From positions 3,410,001-3,474,000 of the forward strand of contig NZ_CP161805.1 of NCBI RefSeq assembly GCF_040801785.1: a stretch of 64,000 nucleotides of DNA. The letters are read 5' to 3'. Below, piece by piece: positions 1 through 8,099 of the stretch; position 1 is the first letter of the stretch; each line of letters begins with the position of its first letter. The notes under the pieces were generated by a model. The model was not told the DNA's origin. It was given only the letters and a program-made list of their open reading frames with translations, and ran no database searches. The position numbers and the translations under genes are program-made. Origin of the DNA: Sulfitobacter sp. LCG007. Its GTDB lineage: Bacteria; Pseudomonadota; Alphaproteobacteria; Rhodobacterales; Rhodobacteraceae.

Positions 1-571
1 GCGCAGGATAAACAGGTCGGTCAGGACATCGATCACGGCGGTCGAATTGAGCCTCCGGTCGATCCGGATCGCCAGGCACTCCCGGGTGAACTCGTCTATG
101 ACATTGAGCATGCGGAACTTCCGACCGTCATGGGTCCGGCTCTCGACGAAGTCATAGGACCAGACGTGGTTCGGGCGCTCTGGTCGAAGGCGGATGCACG
201 ACCCGTCGTTCAGCCAGAGACGCCCCTTCTTCGGTTGCTTTTGTGGCACTTTCAGCTTCGTCGGGAAAACGGTCCCCCGGACCGTTGTCTGATCCTCCTC
301 AGTCCCGCCGCCAGATCCGCTCGACGCGCTTCACGTTCACGGCCCAGCCGGCGTCTCGCAGCATGGCTGCGATCCGGCGATAGCCGTAACGTCCATACTG
401 GCTGGCCAGCGCGACGATGTCCGCGGTCAGCGCCTCCTCGTCGGCCCGCCCGCGCGGCGCCTTCCGCTGGGTCGATCGATGCTGCCCCAGAACGCGACAG
501 GCAAGACGTTCGGAGATCCGAAATTTCCGTCTGACGTGATCGACGCATGCTCGGCGGCGGGCGGGGCTTAG
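1..571 (-). pseudogene. IS3-family transposase OrfB, interrupted and cut by the window edge
   Basis: This is the IS3 OrfB catalytic subunit, in two pieces. The upstream piece (571-299, no clear start) reads LSPARRRACVDHV through VKRVERIWRRD and then hits TGA at 301-299. The coding sequence resumes at 255 with LKVPQKQPKKGRLWLNDGS and enters the rve (DDE) integrase domain, where NHVWSYDFVESRTHDG holds the first catalytic Asp. It then leaves the window at position 1. The roughly 43 bases between the pieces contain a 19-base GC-rich palindrome. Removing them would restore the family sequence (WRREGLKVPQK), so an inserted short repeat inactivated the gene. Confidence 0.85.
268..286. repeat. Short GC-rich palindromic repeat, copy A, inside orfB
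   Basis: AACGGTCC-CCC-GGACCGTT is an 8-bp perfect inverted repeat around a 3-base loop. The same core occurs at 593-615. It lies in extra sequence that breaks the transposase OrfB frame, which indicates that the repeat unit is mobile or was recently inserted. Confidence 0.8.
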
Positions 572-900
572 GGGCTCCGCCCGTTCGGGCCTGAAACGGT
601 CCCCCGGACCGTTTCCGAGACGGCCCTCACTCCCGAGGCCGCCTCCCGCAGGATCAGCTTCTCGAGCGTCAAATCCGACACGGCCTTCCGCAGGCGCTCG
701 TTCTCTTTCTCGAGCTCCTTCAAGCGCTTCACCTGGTCGGTCTTCAACCCGCCGAACTCCTTGCGCCAGCGGTAATAGGTGAACTGTGTCACACCGATGG
801 ATCGCTCCGCCTCGGCCACCGATCGGCCCTGCGATACCAGAACGTCGACCTGCCTCAGCTTCGCGACGATCTCCTCAGGCTTATGTCTCTTCTGTCCCAT
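568..900 (-). CDS. IS3-family transposase OrfA, altered C-terminus
   Basis: OrfA is the short DNA-binding subunit of an IS3 transposase. The 110-residue product has the usual helix-turn-helix region (about residues 8-50, with the motif FTYYRWRKEFGG) and a leucine-zipper-like stretch (LKELEKENERLRKAVSDLTL). IS3 OrfA proteins of this group normally end shortly after LILREAASG. Here about 20 extra residues are read from an inserted sequence carrying the AAACGGTCC/GGACCGTTT palindrome, which also separates orfA from orfB. The N-terminal domain looks intact, but a functional OrfAB fusion by -1 frameshifting is doubtful. Confidence 0.85.
   Translation of the reverse strand: MGQKRHKPEEIVAKLRQVDVLVSQGRSVAEAERSIGVTQFTYYRWRKEFGGLKTDQVKRLKELEKENERLRKAVSDLTLEKLILREAASGVRAVSETVRGTVSGPNGRSP
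593..615. repeat. Short GC-rich palindromic repeat, copy B, at the orfA/orfB junction
   Basis: GAAACGGTCC-CCC-GGACCGTTTC is a 10-bp perfect inverted repeat sharing the core of copy A. It is read through as the aberrant tail of OrfA. The sequence outside the core differs between copies, so only the hairpin and its immediate flanks appear to be conserved. Confidence 0.8.
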
Positions 901-964
901 TCCTTGTCCTCCATACGGCTCGAAAGCCTACTCCAGGAAGGACCACTTTCCAGGGGGCAGACCA

Positions 965-1606
965 GCCAAGGACGTGATCCCCAAGCGCCGGCCCCGCGAC
1001 CGCGCCTATGCCAACCGGCCATGGAGCATCGAGGAGCGCGACATCGTCCTGTCCCGGGCCAAGCCGCATATGCGGGTGGCGCTGGCGCTGATGATGAACA
1101 CCGGCCTCGACCCCTCGGACGCGCTGAAACTGCGCAAGGACCAGATTGACGGTGACACGATCTGGGGCGTGCGTGGCAAGACTGGGGACTAGGTTGCGAT
1201 TCCCGTCAGCCCGACCTTGCAGGCAGCCCTCGACAGCATCCCAGCGCATGAGGCGGCCACAGTGCTGGCCAGTTCGCAGGGCGCGGCATGGACCTACAAC
1301 GGCTTTTCCACCGTATGGCACCGCTTCAAGATCGGGCTGGAGGAGGAAGGGCTGATCGCCTCGGGCCTCACGCTGAAGGGCCTGCGCCACACCGTGGCGA
1401 CGACGCTGCGCGAGGCGGGGCTGGATGAAAGGCGCATCGCGGACCTCTTGGGGCAGAAGACGCCCTCCATGGCGCGGCATTATTCGCGGTCGGCGAACCT
1501 CGCCGACAAGAACCGCGAGACGATGGCGACACTGGAAAAAGAGAACGCGAGGCGGGCGAAGATTGTCAAACCTGTCCCCGAAAAGCGTCAAACCCGATCC
1601 GAGTAA
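965..1606 (+). pseudogene. Tyrosine recombinase (phage-type integrase) remnant
   Basis: This is the C-terminal part of a site-specific tyrosine recombinase. Its 5' part is missing because the IS3 element abuts codon 965. An in-frame TAG at about 1190-1192 (after GKTGD) splits the rest, and the same frame continues with VAIPVSPTLQ, so a single nonsense change is likely. The second half keeps catalytic-region motifs: GLRHTVAT (His/Arg) and ARHYSRSANL with the nucleophilic Tyr. The first catalytic Arg region reads NTGLDPSDAL, without the expected Arg. It reads toward tRNA-Phe and stops 45 bases from the tRNA 3' end, as expected of an island integrase. Confidence 0.85.
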
Positions 1607-1650
1607 GGACCAGACATGAGCACAAAACCTAACCATTTCAGCTTGTTAAA

Positions 1651-1725
1651 TGGTGCCCGGGGGCGGAATCGAACCACCGACACGAGGATTTTCAATCCAC
1701 TGCTCTACCCCTGAGCTACCCGGGC
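1651..1725 (-). tRNA. tRNA-Phe (anticodon GAA)
   Basis: The 75-nt cloverleaf reads from 1725 down to 1651. It has a GCCCGGG/CCCGGGC acceptor stem, D arm GCTC-AGGGGTA-GAGC, anticodon loop TTGAAAA with GAA at its centre, and T arm GGTGG-TTCGATT-CCGCC, followed by an encoded ACCA end. The anticodon stem GTGGA/TCCTC carries one T-T mismatch at the second pair. Its 3' end faces the recombinase remnant, consistent with use as an integration site. Confidence 0.93.
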
Positions 1726-2008
1726 ACGGGTGCCACGCTCGGTGGCTGGGTGTGCGGGTTTTAGGGACTCGGGCCGGGCGTGTCCAGAGGCATTTTGGCT
1801 CGCCGGGGCGGGTCGCGACATACATGGCTCGGCGGTGTTCCGCACGGTCACGGGGCGGTGGCGGGCCTGCCTTGCCTGCAGGATCGAAATTGCCGCAACC
1901 TGCGAATTTTCGTGCACAATTGCAGATGCGCCGGGCTATCGTGAAGGTGCGGGGGGCGCTTGCGATACAATCGGTTGTGCCTCGGAAATTGCCGGATATT
2001 GTGAGGCC

Positions 2009-3436
2009 ATGAAAGTAACGCCAGAATGCTACGACGAGATGCACAGACCCGATGGGTCTATCCGGCCACCCTACGTAGCCTATGACGGATGGTTCGGGCA
2101 GCAGGATGCTGGTCGGCTGGACACCAAGTCCCGGGAGGCCGAGGCCTTCTTCCGGCGGACGGGGATCACGTTCAACGTCTACGGGCAGGCCGAGGCTCAG
2201 GAGCGGCTGATCCCCTTCGATCTCATTCCCCGCATCCTTTCGCATCGGGAGTGGGCACGGCTGTCGCGCGGGATCGAGCAGCGCGTGCGCGCCATCAACG
2301 CCTTCCTGCTCGACATCTACAACAGGCAGGAAATCCTGCGCGCCGGGCGGATTCCGACAGAGCTGATCGCGCGCAACGAGGCCTTCCTGCCGCAGATGAT
2401 CGGATTTCGCCCGCCGGGCAATGTCTACACCCATATCGTCGGCACAGACATCGTGCGCACCGGAGAGGACGACTTCTTCGTGCTCGAGGACAATGCCCGT
2501 ACGCCCTCGGGCGTCTCCTACATGCTGGAGAACCGCGAGACGATGCTGCAGATGTTCCCCGAGCTCTTCTCGAAGATCCGGGTGCAGCCTGTCTCGGACT
2601 ATCCCAAGAACCTGCGCCGCTCGCTGGCGGCCTGCGCACCGGAGAGATGCGAGGGCAAGCCCACGGTGGCGGTGCTGACACCGGGGATCTTCAATTCGGC
2701 ATATTTCGAACATTCCTTCCTCGCCGACCAGATGGGCGCGGAACTGGTCGAGGGTCATGACCTTCGCGTCGTCGACGGGCGGATCGCCATGCGCACGACC
2801 TGCGGCTACAGGACAGTCGACGTGCTCTACCGCCGGATCGATGACGATTTCCTCGACCCCATGACATTCAATCCGGACAGCATGCTTGGCGTTCCGGGCA
2901 TCATGGATGTCTACCGTTCGGGCGGGATCACGCTGGCAAATGCGCCGGGGGCCGGGATCGCCGACGACAAGGCGATATATTCCTACATGCCCGATATCGT
3001 CGAATTCTATACCGGCGAGAAGGCGATCCTGAAAAACGTCGAGACGCACCGCTGTTCCGAGCCCGAGACGCTGAGATACGTTCTCGACAACCTCAAGGAC
3101 CTGGTGGTCAAGGAAGTGCACGGCTCGGGCGGCTACGGGATGCTCGTCGGACCCACCGCGTCGAAGAAGGAGATCGAGTCCTTCCGCAAGAAGCTCGAGG
3201 CGAGGCCAGGCAATTACATCGCCCAACCGACGCTCTCGCTGTCCACGGTACCGATCTTCGTCGATCAGGGGCTTGCCCCGCGACATGTCGATCTGAGGCC
3301 CTATGTTCTCGTTTCGCCCGATGGGGTGAAGATCACGCCGGGCGGGCTGACGCGCGTGGCGTTGACCGAAGGCTCGCTTGTGGTGAACTCGAGCCAGGGC
3401 GGGGGCACCAAGGATACCTGGGTGCTGGAGGACTGA
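2009..3436 (+). CDS. Circularly permuted ATP-grasp protein (DUF404/DUF407) of the Anbu operon
   Basis: This 475-residue cytoplasmic protein belongs to the circularly permuted type 2 ATP-grasp family, predicted to form peptide-like bonds using ATP. Family signatures include EDNARTPSGVSYMLENR (about residues 159-175), HGSGGYGMLVGP (about 370) and VDLRPYVLVSPDGV near the C-terminus. The reading frame is open further upstream, but ATG 2009 begins MKVTPECYDEMHRPDG, close to family N-termini, so I use it. Its stop lies one base before the alpha-E gene, and transglutaminase and Anbu genes follow in the same direction. The substrate of this conserved operon is not established. Confidence 0.92.
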   Translation: MKVTPECYDEMHRPDGSIRPPYVAYDGWFGQQDAGRLDTKSREAEAFFRRTGITFNVYGQAEAQERLIPFDLIPRILSHREWARLSRGIEQRVRAINAFLLDIYNRQEILRAGRIPTELIARNEAFLPQMIGFRPPGNVYTHIVGTDIVRTGEDDFFVLEDNARTPSGVSYMLENRETMLQMFPELFSKIRVQPVSDYPKNLRRSLAACAPERCEGKPTVAVLTPGIFNSAYFEHSFLADQMGAELVEGHDLRVVDGRIAMRTTCGYRTVDVLYRRIDDDFLDPMTFNPDSMLGVPGIMDVYRSGGITLANAPGAGIADDKAIYSYMPDIVEFYTGEKAILKNVETHRCSEPETLRYVLDNLKDLVVKEVHGSGGYGMLVGPTASKKEIESFRKKLEARPGNYIAQPTLSLSTVPIFVDQGLAPRHVDLRPYVLVSPDGVKITPGGLTRVALTEGSLVVNSSQGGGTKDTWVLED

Positions 3437-3437
3437 C

Positions 3438-4379
3438 ATGCTGGGGAAAACCGCAGGCGGCCTCTACTGGATGTTCCGTTTCCTCGAGCGGGGCGAAAAC
3501 CTCGCCCGATTGATGGAGGCGGGCTTCCGCATGGCCCTGACACGTTCATCCGGGTCCGCATCGGAATGGGAATCCGTCGTCACGACGGCGGGCGCGAAGG
3601 CCGGCTACGACGCGAAATACGACTCGTACGTCGACATCAATGTCATCGACTATCTGCTGCGCGACCAGGAAAACCCGTCGAGCGTCTTCTCGGTCACCAA
3701 ATCGGCGCGCGACAATGCGCGGCTGGTGCGGACCGCCCTGACCCGCGAGGTCTGGGAAGCCGTGAACGAGGGCTGGATGACCATGCGCGAGCTGCTGCGC
3801 GAACCGGTCACGCAGGTCAATCTACCGGGGACCCTCGCCGCGATCCGGCAGCAGAGCGCCCTTGTAAGGGGGGCGCTCTACGGGACGATGCTGCGCAACG
3901 ACATCTACGATTTCGCCCGGCTCGGAACCCATGTCGAGCGCGCCGACAACACGGCCCGCATCATCGACGTCAAGTACTACACACTCCTGCCAACGGCGAG
4001 TTCGGTGGGCTCGTCGCTCGACAACGTGCAATGGGAGATGATCCTGCGCTCGGTGTCGGCGCACCGCTCGTTCCGCTGGCTTGACGAGCAGGAAATGACC
4101 GCGCCCGCGATCGCGGACTTTCTGATCTTCGACAAGCGCCTTCCGCGGTCACTGAACTTCTGCATGGGTCAGGTTGCAGAGAACCTGCGCTATCTCGAAG
4201 AGGAATACGGCACGCGGCATCTCTGTCATGACCGGGCCGAGGCCCTCCGGGGCAGGCTGGCGGATTCGACTATCAAGGAGATCTTCGACCAGGGTCTGCA
4301 CGAATTCATCAGCGGCTTCATCCAGGACAACAACCTTCTCGGCATGCAGATCGAGAAGGACTATCGGTTCATCGAATAG
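3438..4379 (+). CDS. Alpha-E domain protein (DUF403) of the Anbu operon
   Basis: This 313-residue helical protein is of the alpha-E family (DUF403), almost always encoded next to the circularly permuted ATP-grasp protein. It starts MLGKTAGGLYWMFRFLERGENLARLMEAG, matching the family's N-terminal helix, whose conserved ERGENLARL segment is clear. A second conserved stretch, HVERADNTARIIDVKYY, lies at about residues 165-181. It is thought to act as a partner or structural subunit of the ATP-grasp enzyme; no catalytic role is known. It starts one base after the upstream stop codon and ends 12 bases before the transglutaminase gene. Confidence 0.92.
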   Translation: MLGKTAGGLYWMFRFLERGENLARLMEAGFRMALTRSSGSASEWESVVTTAGAKAGYDAKYDSYVDINVIDYLLRDQENPSSVFSVTKSARDNARLVRTALTREVWEAVNEGWMTMRELLREPVTQVNLPGTLAAIRQQSALVRGALYGTMLRNDIYDFARLGTHVERADNTARIIDVKYYTLLPTASSVGSSLDNVQWEMILRSVSAHRSFRWLDEQEMTAPAIADFLIFDKRLPRSLNFCMGQVAENLRYLEEEYGTRHLCHDRAEALRGRLADSTIKEIFDQGLHEFISGFIQDNNLLGMQIEKDYRFIE

Positions 4380-4391
4380 AGGCGTCTCAAG

Positions 4392-5189
4392 ATGCAGCTC
4401 GATATCAGCCACGTCACGCGGTACAGCTACGACCGGCCGGTGGACTATGCCCTCCAGCAGGTACGGCTCAGTCCTCCGACCACACGGCAGCAGAAGGTCA
4501 TCACCTGGGAGATCGGCGTTGAAGGCGGACAGATCGAGACCACCTACCTCGATCACAATCAGTCCCGTGTGCACCTCGTTTCGGTGATGCCCGGCAGCAC
4601 CGGCGTGGCCATCACGGCCAGAGGAAAGGTCGAGACCTTCGATACGGCGGGCGTGCTCGGCCCTGTCTATGGTCCCGCGCCGCTCTGGTACTTTCTCGGC
4701 TCGACACCCCTGACGGAAGCCGGCGAGAAGATCGGCGCACTGGCAGACGGTCTGCGCGAAAGCCCGGACATGCTTGGCGCGCTGCATGACCTCTCGGCAG
4801 CGATCCTCGCTGCGGCCCCCTACCGTATCGGCGAAACCTATTCCGAAACGACGGCCGAGGCGGCGCTCGCCGGCGGCTCCGGCGTCTGCCAGGATCACAG
4901 TCAGATCTTCGTCGCGGCGGCGCGCTTCGCCGGCATACCGGCGCGTTACATCAGCGGCTACCTCAAGCTCGAAGAAACCGTCGATCAGGACGCCGGCCAC
5001 GCCTGGGCCGAGGCGCATGTGCCGGGTCTGGGCTGGGTCGGCTTCGACATATCGAACGGGATGAGCCCCGACGAACGCTACGTGCGGCTGGCCGCGGGGC
5101 GCGACTACCGCGAGGCGGCACCGATTTCGGGCCTCCGGATGGGGGACGCCGAAGAATCGATGATTGTTTCAGTCCAGATTCAGCAGTAG
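4392..5189 (+). CDS. Transglutaminase-like cysteine protease of the Anbu operon
   Basis: This 265-residue protein has an N-terminal beta-rich domain (MQLDISHVTRYSYDRPV, typical of bacterial transglutaminase-like proteins) and a C-terminal transglutaminase core. The predicted triad is visible: Cys166 in GVCQDHSQIFV, His203 in AGHAWAEAHV and Asp219 in GFDISNG. The fold usually acts as a peptidase or amidase in bacteria. No signal peptide is seen, so it is probably cytoplasmic like its operon partners. It lies 12 bases downstream of the alpha-E gene and 43 bases upstream of the Anbu protease gene. Confidence 0.92.
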   Translation: MQLDISHVTRYSYDRPVDYALQQVRLSPPTTRQQKVITWEIGVEGGQIETTYLDHNQSRVHLVSVMPGSTGVAITARGKVETFDTAGVLGPVYGPAPLWYFLGSTPLTEAGEKIGALADGLRESPDMLGALHDLSAAILAAAPYRIGETYSETTAEAALAGGSGVCQDHSQIFVAAARFAGIPARYISGYLKLEETVDQDAGHAWAEAHVPGLGWVGFDISNGMSPDERYVRLAAGRDYREAAPISGLRMGDAEESMIVSVQIQQ

Positions 5190-5232
5190 GGCATATGCTG
5201 CGCGCAACGCGCCCTTCAAAGAGACCCTGAAC

Positions 5233-5964
5233 ATGACCTATTGCGTTGGCCTGCGCCTGAACAGGGGGCTCGTCTTCATGTCCGATACCCGCACGAATGC
5301 GGGCGTCGACAATTTCTCCAAGACCCGGAAGATGTTCAGCTGGAGCGTGCCGGGCGAGCGCATGATCACCCTGATGACGTCGGGGAACCTTGCGACGACG
5401 CAGGCGCTGGTAGGCCTGATCGAGCAGCGCGACCGCACCAGCGAAACGCGCGACCCGGCCATCCTGCATGCGCCCTCGATGTTCCAGGTGGCCCGCATGG
5501 TGGGGTCGATCCTCAAGGAGGTGATCGCGGGGTCCTCGAACACGGGCTATTCCAACGCGGCCGACTTTCAGGCGACGGTCATTCTCGGGGGGCAGGTCAA
5601 GGGCGGTCCTCCGACCATGTTCCTGATCTACCCCGAAGGCAACTTCATCGAGGTCACGGAAGAAACCCCCTTCTTCCAGATCGGCGAGGCGAAATACGGC
5701 AAGCCGATCCTCGTGCGCGCCTATGAGGCCGACATGCCGTTCGAGGACGCCGTGAAGCTGTTGCTGGTCTCGTTTGATTCGACGGTGAAGGCCAACCTAT
5801 CGGTGGGCCTGCCCTTCGATCTCATGGTCTATGAAAACGACGCTTTCGCCCCGCGCATCGAGCGCCGGATCGAAGAGGACGACCCGGTGTACAAGACGAT
5901 TTCCAACGGCTGGGGCGATGCCCTCAAGACGGCGTTCGAGCAGTTGCCGACCTACCGGATCTGA
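5233..5964 (+). CDS. Anbu, proteasome-type N-terminal threonine protease
   Basis: This 243-residue protein is of the Anbu (ancestral beta subunit) family, related to HslV and proteasome beta subunits. ATG 5233 gives MTYCVGLRLNRGLVFMSDTR. After Met removal Thr becomes residue 1, the nucleophile, and Asp17 (SDTR) and Lys32 (KTRKMF) fall at the positions expected for the proteasome active site. The upstream in-frame start at 5164 would bury Thr inside the chain, which decides the start choice. Anbu proteins form open-ring or spiral oligomers. This gene ends the four-gene operon and meets yacG tail to tail 3 bases later. Confidence 0.93.
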   Translation: MTYCVGLRLNRGLVFMSDTRTNAGVDNFSKTRKMFSWSVPGERMITLMTSGNLATTQALVGLIEQRDRTSETRDPAILHAPSMFQVARMVGSILKEVIAGSSNTGYSNAADFQATVILGGQVKGGPPTMFLIYPEGNFIEVTEETPFFQIGEAKYGKPILVRAYEADMPFEDAVKLLLVSFDSTVKANLSVGLPFDLMVYENDAFAPRIERRIEEDDPVYKTISNGWGDALKTAFEQLPTYRI

Positions 5965-5967
5965 GCG

Positions 5968-6159
5968 CTACTGCTCTCTTCCCGTCTCACGAAGCGCCTC
6001 TTCCATCGCCTCGTTCAGTTCCTCGGCCTCGTCGGGGTCCTGCGAGGGGACCGCGTAGCTGCCGTTGAACCACTTCGCCAGGTCGATGTCGGCGCAGCGT
6101 TTCGAACAGAACGGCCGGTATTCCTGCCGGGTCGGCTTTCGGCAGATCGGGCAGTTCAT
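5968..6159 (-). CDS. yacG: YacG, zinc-binding DNA gyrase inhibitor
   Basis: This 63-residue protein has the YacG zinc finger: Cys3, Cys6, Cys18 and Cys22 in MNCPICRKP and RPFCSKRCADIDL, followed by the conserved LAKWFNGSYAVP. YacG proteins bind DNA gyrase and inhibit supercoiling. The C-terminus is acidic (DPDEAEELNEAMEEAL). Its start overlaps the stop of the RNase E/G gene by 4 bases, so it is the last gene of the leftward infA-maf-RNase-yacG run, an arrangement common in alphaproteobacteria. Confidence 0.95.
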   Translation of the reverse strand: MNCPICRKPTRQEYRPFCSKRCADIDLAKWFNGSYAVPSQDPDEAEELNEAMEEALRETGREQ

Positions 6160-7178
6160 GCCAGGACCTCCGACAGCGCTGCCCGCGCCCGCTTGCGCTG
6201 GAGTTCGTAGTGGCCAAGCGGAGTCCAGCCCAGCAGCGCCGTCTCGATCTCGTCCCGCCGGAATGCTGCCCTGAGGGCGTTCTCGAAGGCCTGGCGGTCC
6301 TTCTTGGGCATCGGCGCGACATCCAGCACGATCTGTCCCCCGAACCCTCGCAGGCGCAGGGCCCGGGGCAGCAGCCTTGCGCAGGCCATGTTGGCCTTGA
6401 TCCCCGCGGCAAGCGAGGTGTCCGGGCCGGTGTTCACATCGACCGCGATCAGCGCTCGGGTCTGTTCGACGTACATCGTGCCGCCCCCGCCAAGCCGGAC
6501 CTCGGCGCTTCGCAGCCCGTCCAGCGCCTCGAGCACGCCGTGCGCCTCGAAGCTTCCGGATTCGGTCACGATGTCCGCCGGCTGGGTCCAGTCGCGCCAG
6601 GCCAGCACATGCGGCCCATCGCCTGCCGCCAGAAGTTCCGCGCCCTGCCCCGTGTCCGTCATTACCTTGCCGGCAAGGTCCATCATGGCGGCGATGTCCT
6701 CGGCGATCGCATCCGCATCCGCACCGTCGCAGGCCGAGCGCAGGATCAGCCCGTAGGGTTCGCTCTCGAGCACCTCGTCCACGATCCCGAGCAGCCGATC
6801 GCGTTCGTCATCCTCTCGGATCTGGCGGGAAACGTTGCGTCCCGGCGCATCGGGCGTGACGATCGCATAGCGGCTCTTGAAGAGAAGCCGATCCGTCACG
6901 GGTATCGCCTTGCCGGGATCGGCATAGCCCGAGACCTGCACCAGCACTTCCTGTCCGGGCTTCAGCCCCTTTACCTGACGCAGGAACGCCGGCCCGTCCG
7001 GGGTGCGGAAGAACATGCCCCCCTGCCCCTTTACCGGCCGGTCCGCCACGGCCCGATATACCGTGCCCGGCGTCGGCGCGTCGGCCTCGACCAGCAGATC
7101 GTCAAGTTCACCGTCCACGATCAGGGCTGCCGCCTCGCGCCCGCCGATATGGTCCAGAACGATTGTCCGTCCCTTCAT
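6156..7178 (-). CDS. Ribonuclease E/G family protein (short form)
   Basis: This 340-residue protein has the catalytic domain of RNase E/G endoribonucleases. An N-terminal S1-like region (about residues 35-100) is followed by the metal-binding catalytic segments [14 protein letters not shown] (about 240) and [16 protein letters not shown] (about 285). It is shorter than RNase E or RNase G and lacks a long C-terminal scaffold, so it may be a dedicated rRNA or tRNA processing enzyme. ATG 7178 overlaps the maf stop by four bases, which supports this start over an in-frame start at 7277 inside maf. Confidence 0.88.
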   Translation of the reverse strand: MKGRTIVLDHIGGREAAALIVDGELDDLLVEADAPTPGTVYRAVADRPVKGQGGMFFRTPDGPAFLRQVKGLKPGQEVLVQVSGYADPGKAIPVTDRLLFKSRYAIVTPDAPGRNVSRQIREDDERDRLLGIVDEVLESEPYGLILRSACDGADADAIAEDIAAMMDLAGKVMTDTGQGAELLAAGDGPHVLAWRDWTQPADIVTESGSFEAHGVLEALDGLRSAEVRLGGGGTMYVEQTRALIAVDVNTGPDTSLAAGIKANMACARLLPRALRLRGFGGQIVLDVAPMPKKDRQAFENALRAAFRRDEIETALLGWTPLGHYELQRKRARAALSEVLA

Positions 7179-7753
7179 GCCGCACCTTTCCAGAGCGGCC
7201 ATCCCGCCGCCTGCAACAGCCCCGCCGTCTCCGCCAGCGGCAGCCCCACGATGCCCGTGAAGCTTCCGCCGATCCACGGAATCAGCGCGCCCGCCGGGCC
7301 CTGAATGCCATAGGCACCCGCCTTGCCCTGCCAGTCGCCCGTCGCCAGGTAGCCCGCGATCTCTAACTCCGACAACCTCTTCATCCGCACGATGCTCACC
7401 ACGTCCCGCTGCCAGAGCCGCTCGCCACGTTTCACGGCCACGGCGGTGATGACGCGGTGCCGGCGTCCCGACATCAGCCGCAGGAACCGCCCCGCCTCAT
7501 CCACATCGACGGCCTTTCCGAGGATCCGCCGCCCGACGGCGACCGTCGTATCCGCGCAAAGCACGACATCCTCGGCACCCGACTCGATCGCCGCGATCTT
7601 CTCGGCCGCGATTCGCACGCAGTAGTGTCGCGGCAATTCTCCGGCGAGGGGGGTTTCGTCGATGTCGGGGGCCACGATGTCGTCGGGGATCACCCCGATC
7701 TGCGCCAGCAACTCCCTGCGTCGTGGCGAGCCGGAGCCCAGAATGAACCGCAT
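7175..7753 (-). CDS. maf: Maf family nucleotide pyrophosphatase
   Basis: This 192-residue Maf protein is of the nucleoside triphosphate pyrophosphatase family that hydrolyses modified or canonical NTPs and has been linked to septum inhibition. The diagnostic N-terminus [20 protein letters not shown] is present from ATG 7753, and [14 protein letters not shown] carries the conserved catalytic Asp region. An upstream in-frame start (7786) would add 11 residues before the universal MxxxLxSxSPRR start, so it is rejected. It lies 48 bases downstream of infA and overlaps the next gene by four bases. Confidence 0.92.
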   Translation of the reverse strand: MRFILGSGSPRRRELLAQIGVIPDDIVAPDIDETPLAGELPRHYCVRIAAEKIAAIESGAEDVVLCADTTVAVGRRILGKAVDVDEAGRFLRLMSGRRHRVITAVAVKRGERLWQRDVVSIVRMKRLSELEIAGYLATGDWQGKAGAYGIQGPAGALIPWIGGSFTGIVGLPLAETAGLLQAAGWPLWKGAA

Positions 7754-7801
7754 CTGCAAGCTCCGCAATCCGGGCCAGGCCCCCAAGGGCCCGGCGCGTC
7801 T

Positions 7802-8020
7802 TCACTTGAACCGGTAGTTGATCCGGCCTTTTGTCAGGTCGTAGGGGGTCATCTCCACCTGGACCTTGTCGCCTGCCAGAACGCGGATGCGGTTCTTTCG
7901 CATCTTGCCTGCCGTATGCGCGATGATTTCATGGCCGTTCTCGAGTTCGACCCGGAATGTCGCATTCGGCAGGAGTTCCTTCACGACGCCGGGGAATTCG
8001 AGAATGTCTTCCTTGGCCAT
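7802..8020 (-). CDS. infA: Translation initiation factor IF-1
   Basis: This 72-residue IF-1 is a single OB-fold protein that binds the ribosomal A site during initiation. The sequence [20 protein letters not shown] and the ending [12 protein letters not shown] are characteristic. The standard 72-residue length fixes the start at ATG 8020, which has a good Shine-Dalgarno (AAGGAGATACC) immediately upstream on the minus strand, rather than at the longer in-frame start at 8077. It is the first gene of the leftward infA-maf-RNase-yacG cluster. Confidence 0.97.
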   Translation of the reverse strand: MAKEDILEFPGVVKELLPNATFRVELENGHEIIAHTAGKMRKNRIRVLAGDKVQVEMTPYDLTKGRINYRFK

Positions 8021-8099
8021 GGTATCTCCTTGCAGATCGCGCCCGCCCATCGGACGCGCACGCTTAAATGCGCTCAAAGCTCGCGATTTTCAAGGCCAA

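Larger units (their letters stand above)
1..964 (-). mobile_element. IS3-family insertion sequence, partial and degraded
   Basis: This is an IS3-family element read on the minus strand, with orfA (568-900) followed by orfB in the -1 frame, the usual IS3 layout. The left part runs off the window. The right end is placed near 964, because the GC-rich terminal stretch CAGGGGGCAGACCA ends there with CA and the recombinase reading frame resumes at 965. Two copies of a short palindrome interrupt it: one near the orfA/orfB junction and one inside orfB. Transposase production is therefore probably lost. No target-site duplication can be checked because the other end is outside the window. Confidence 0.85.

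Noticed and set aside
1646-3439. 597-codon open frame on the minus strand opposite the ATP-grasp gene
   Set aside because: It spans tRNA-Phe and mirrors the ATP-grasp gene; its product is rich in Arg, His and Pro with no domain, typical of antisense frames in GC-rich DNA.
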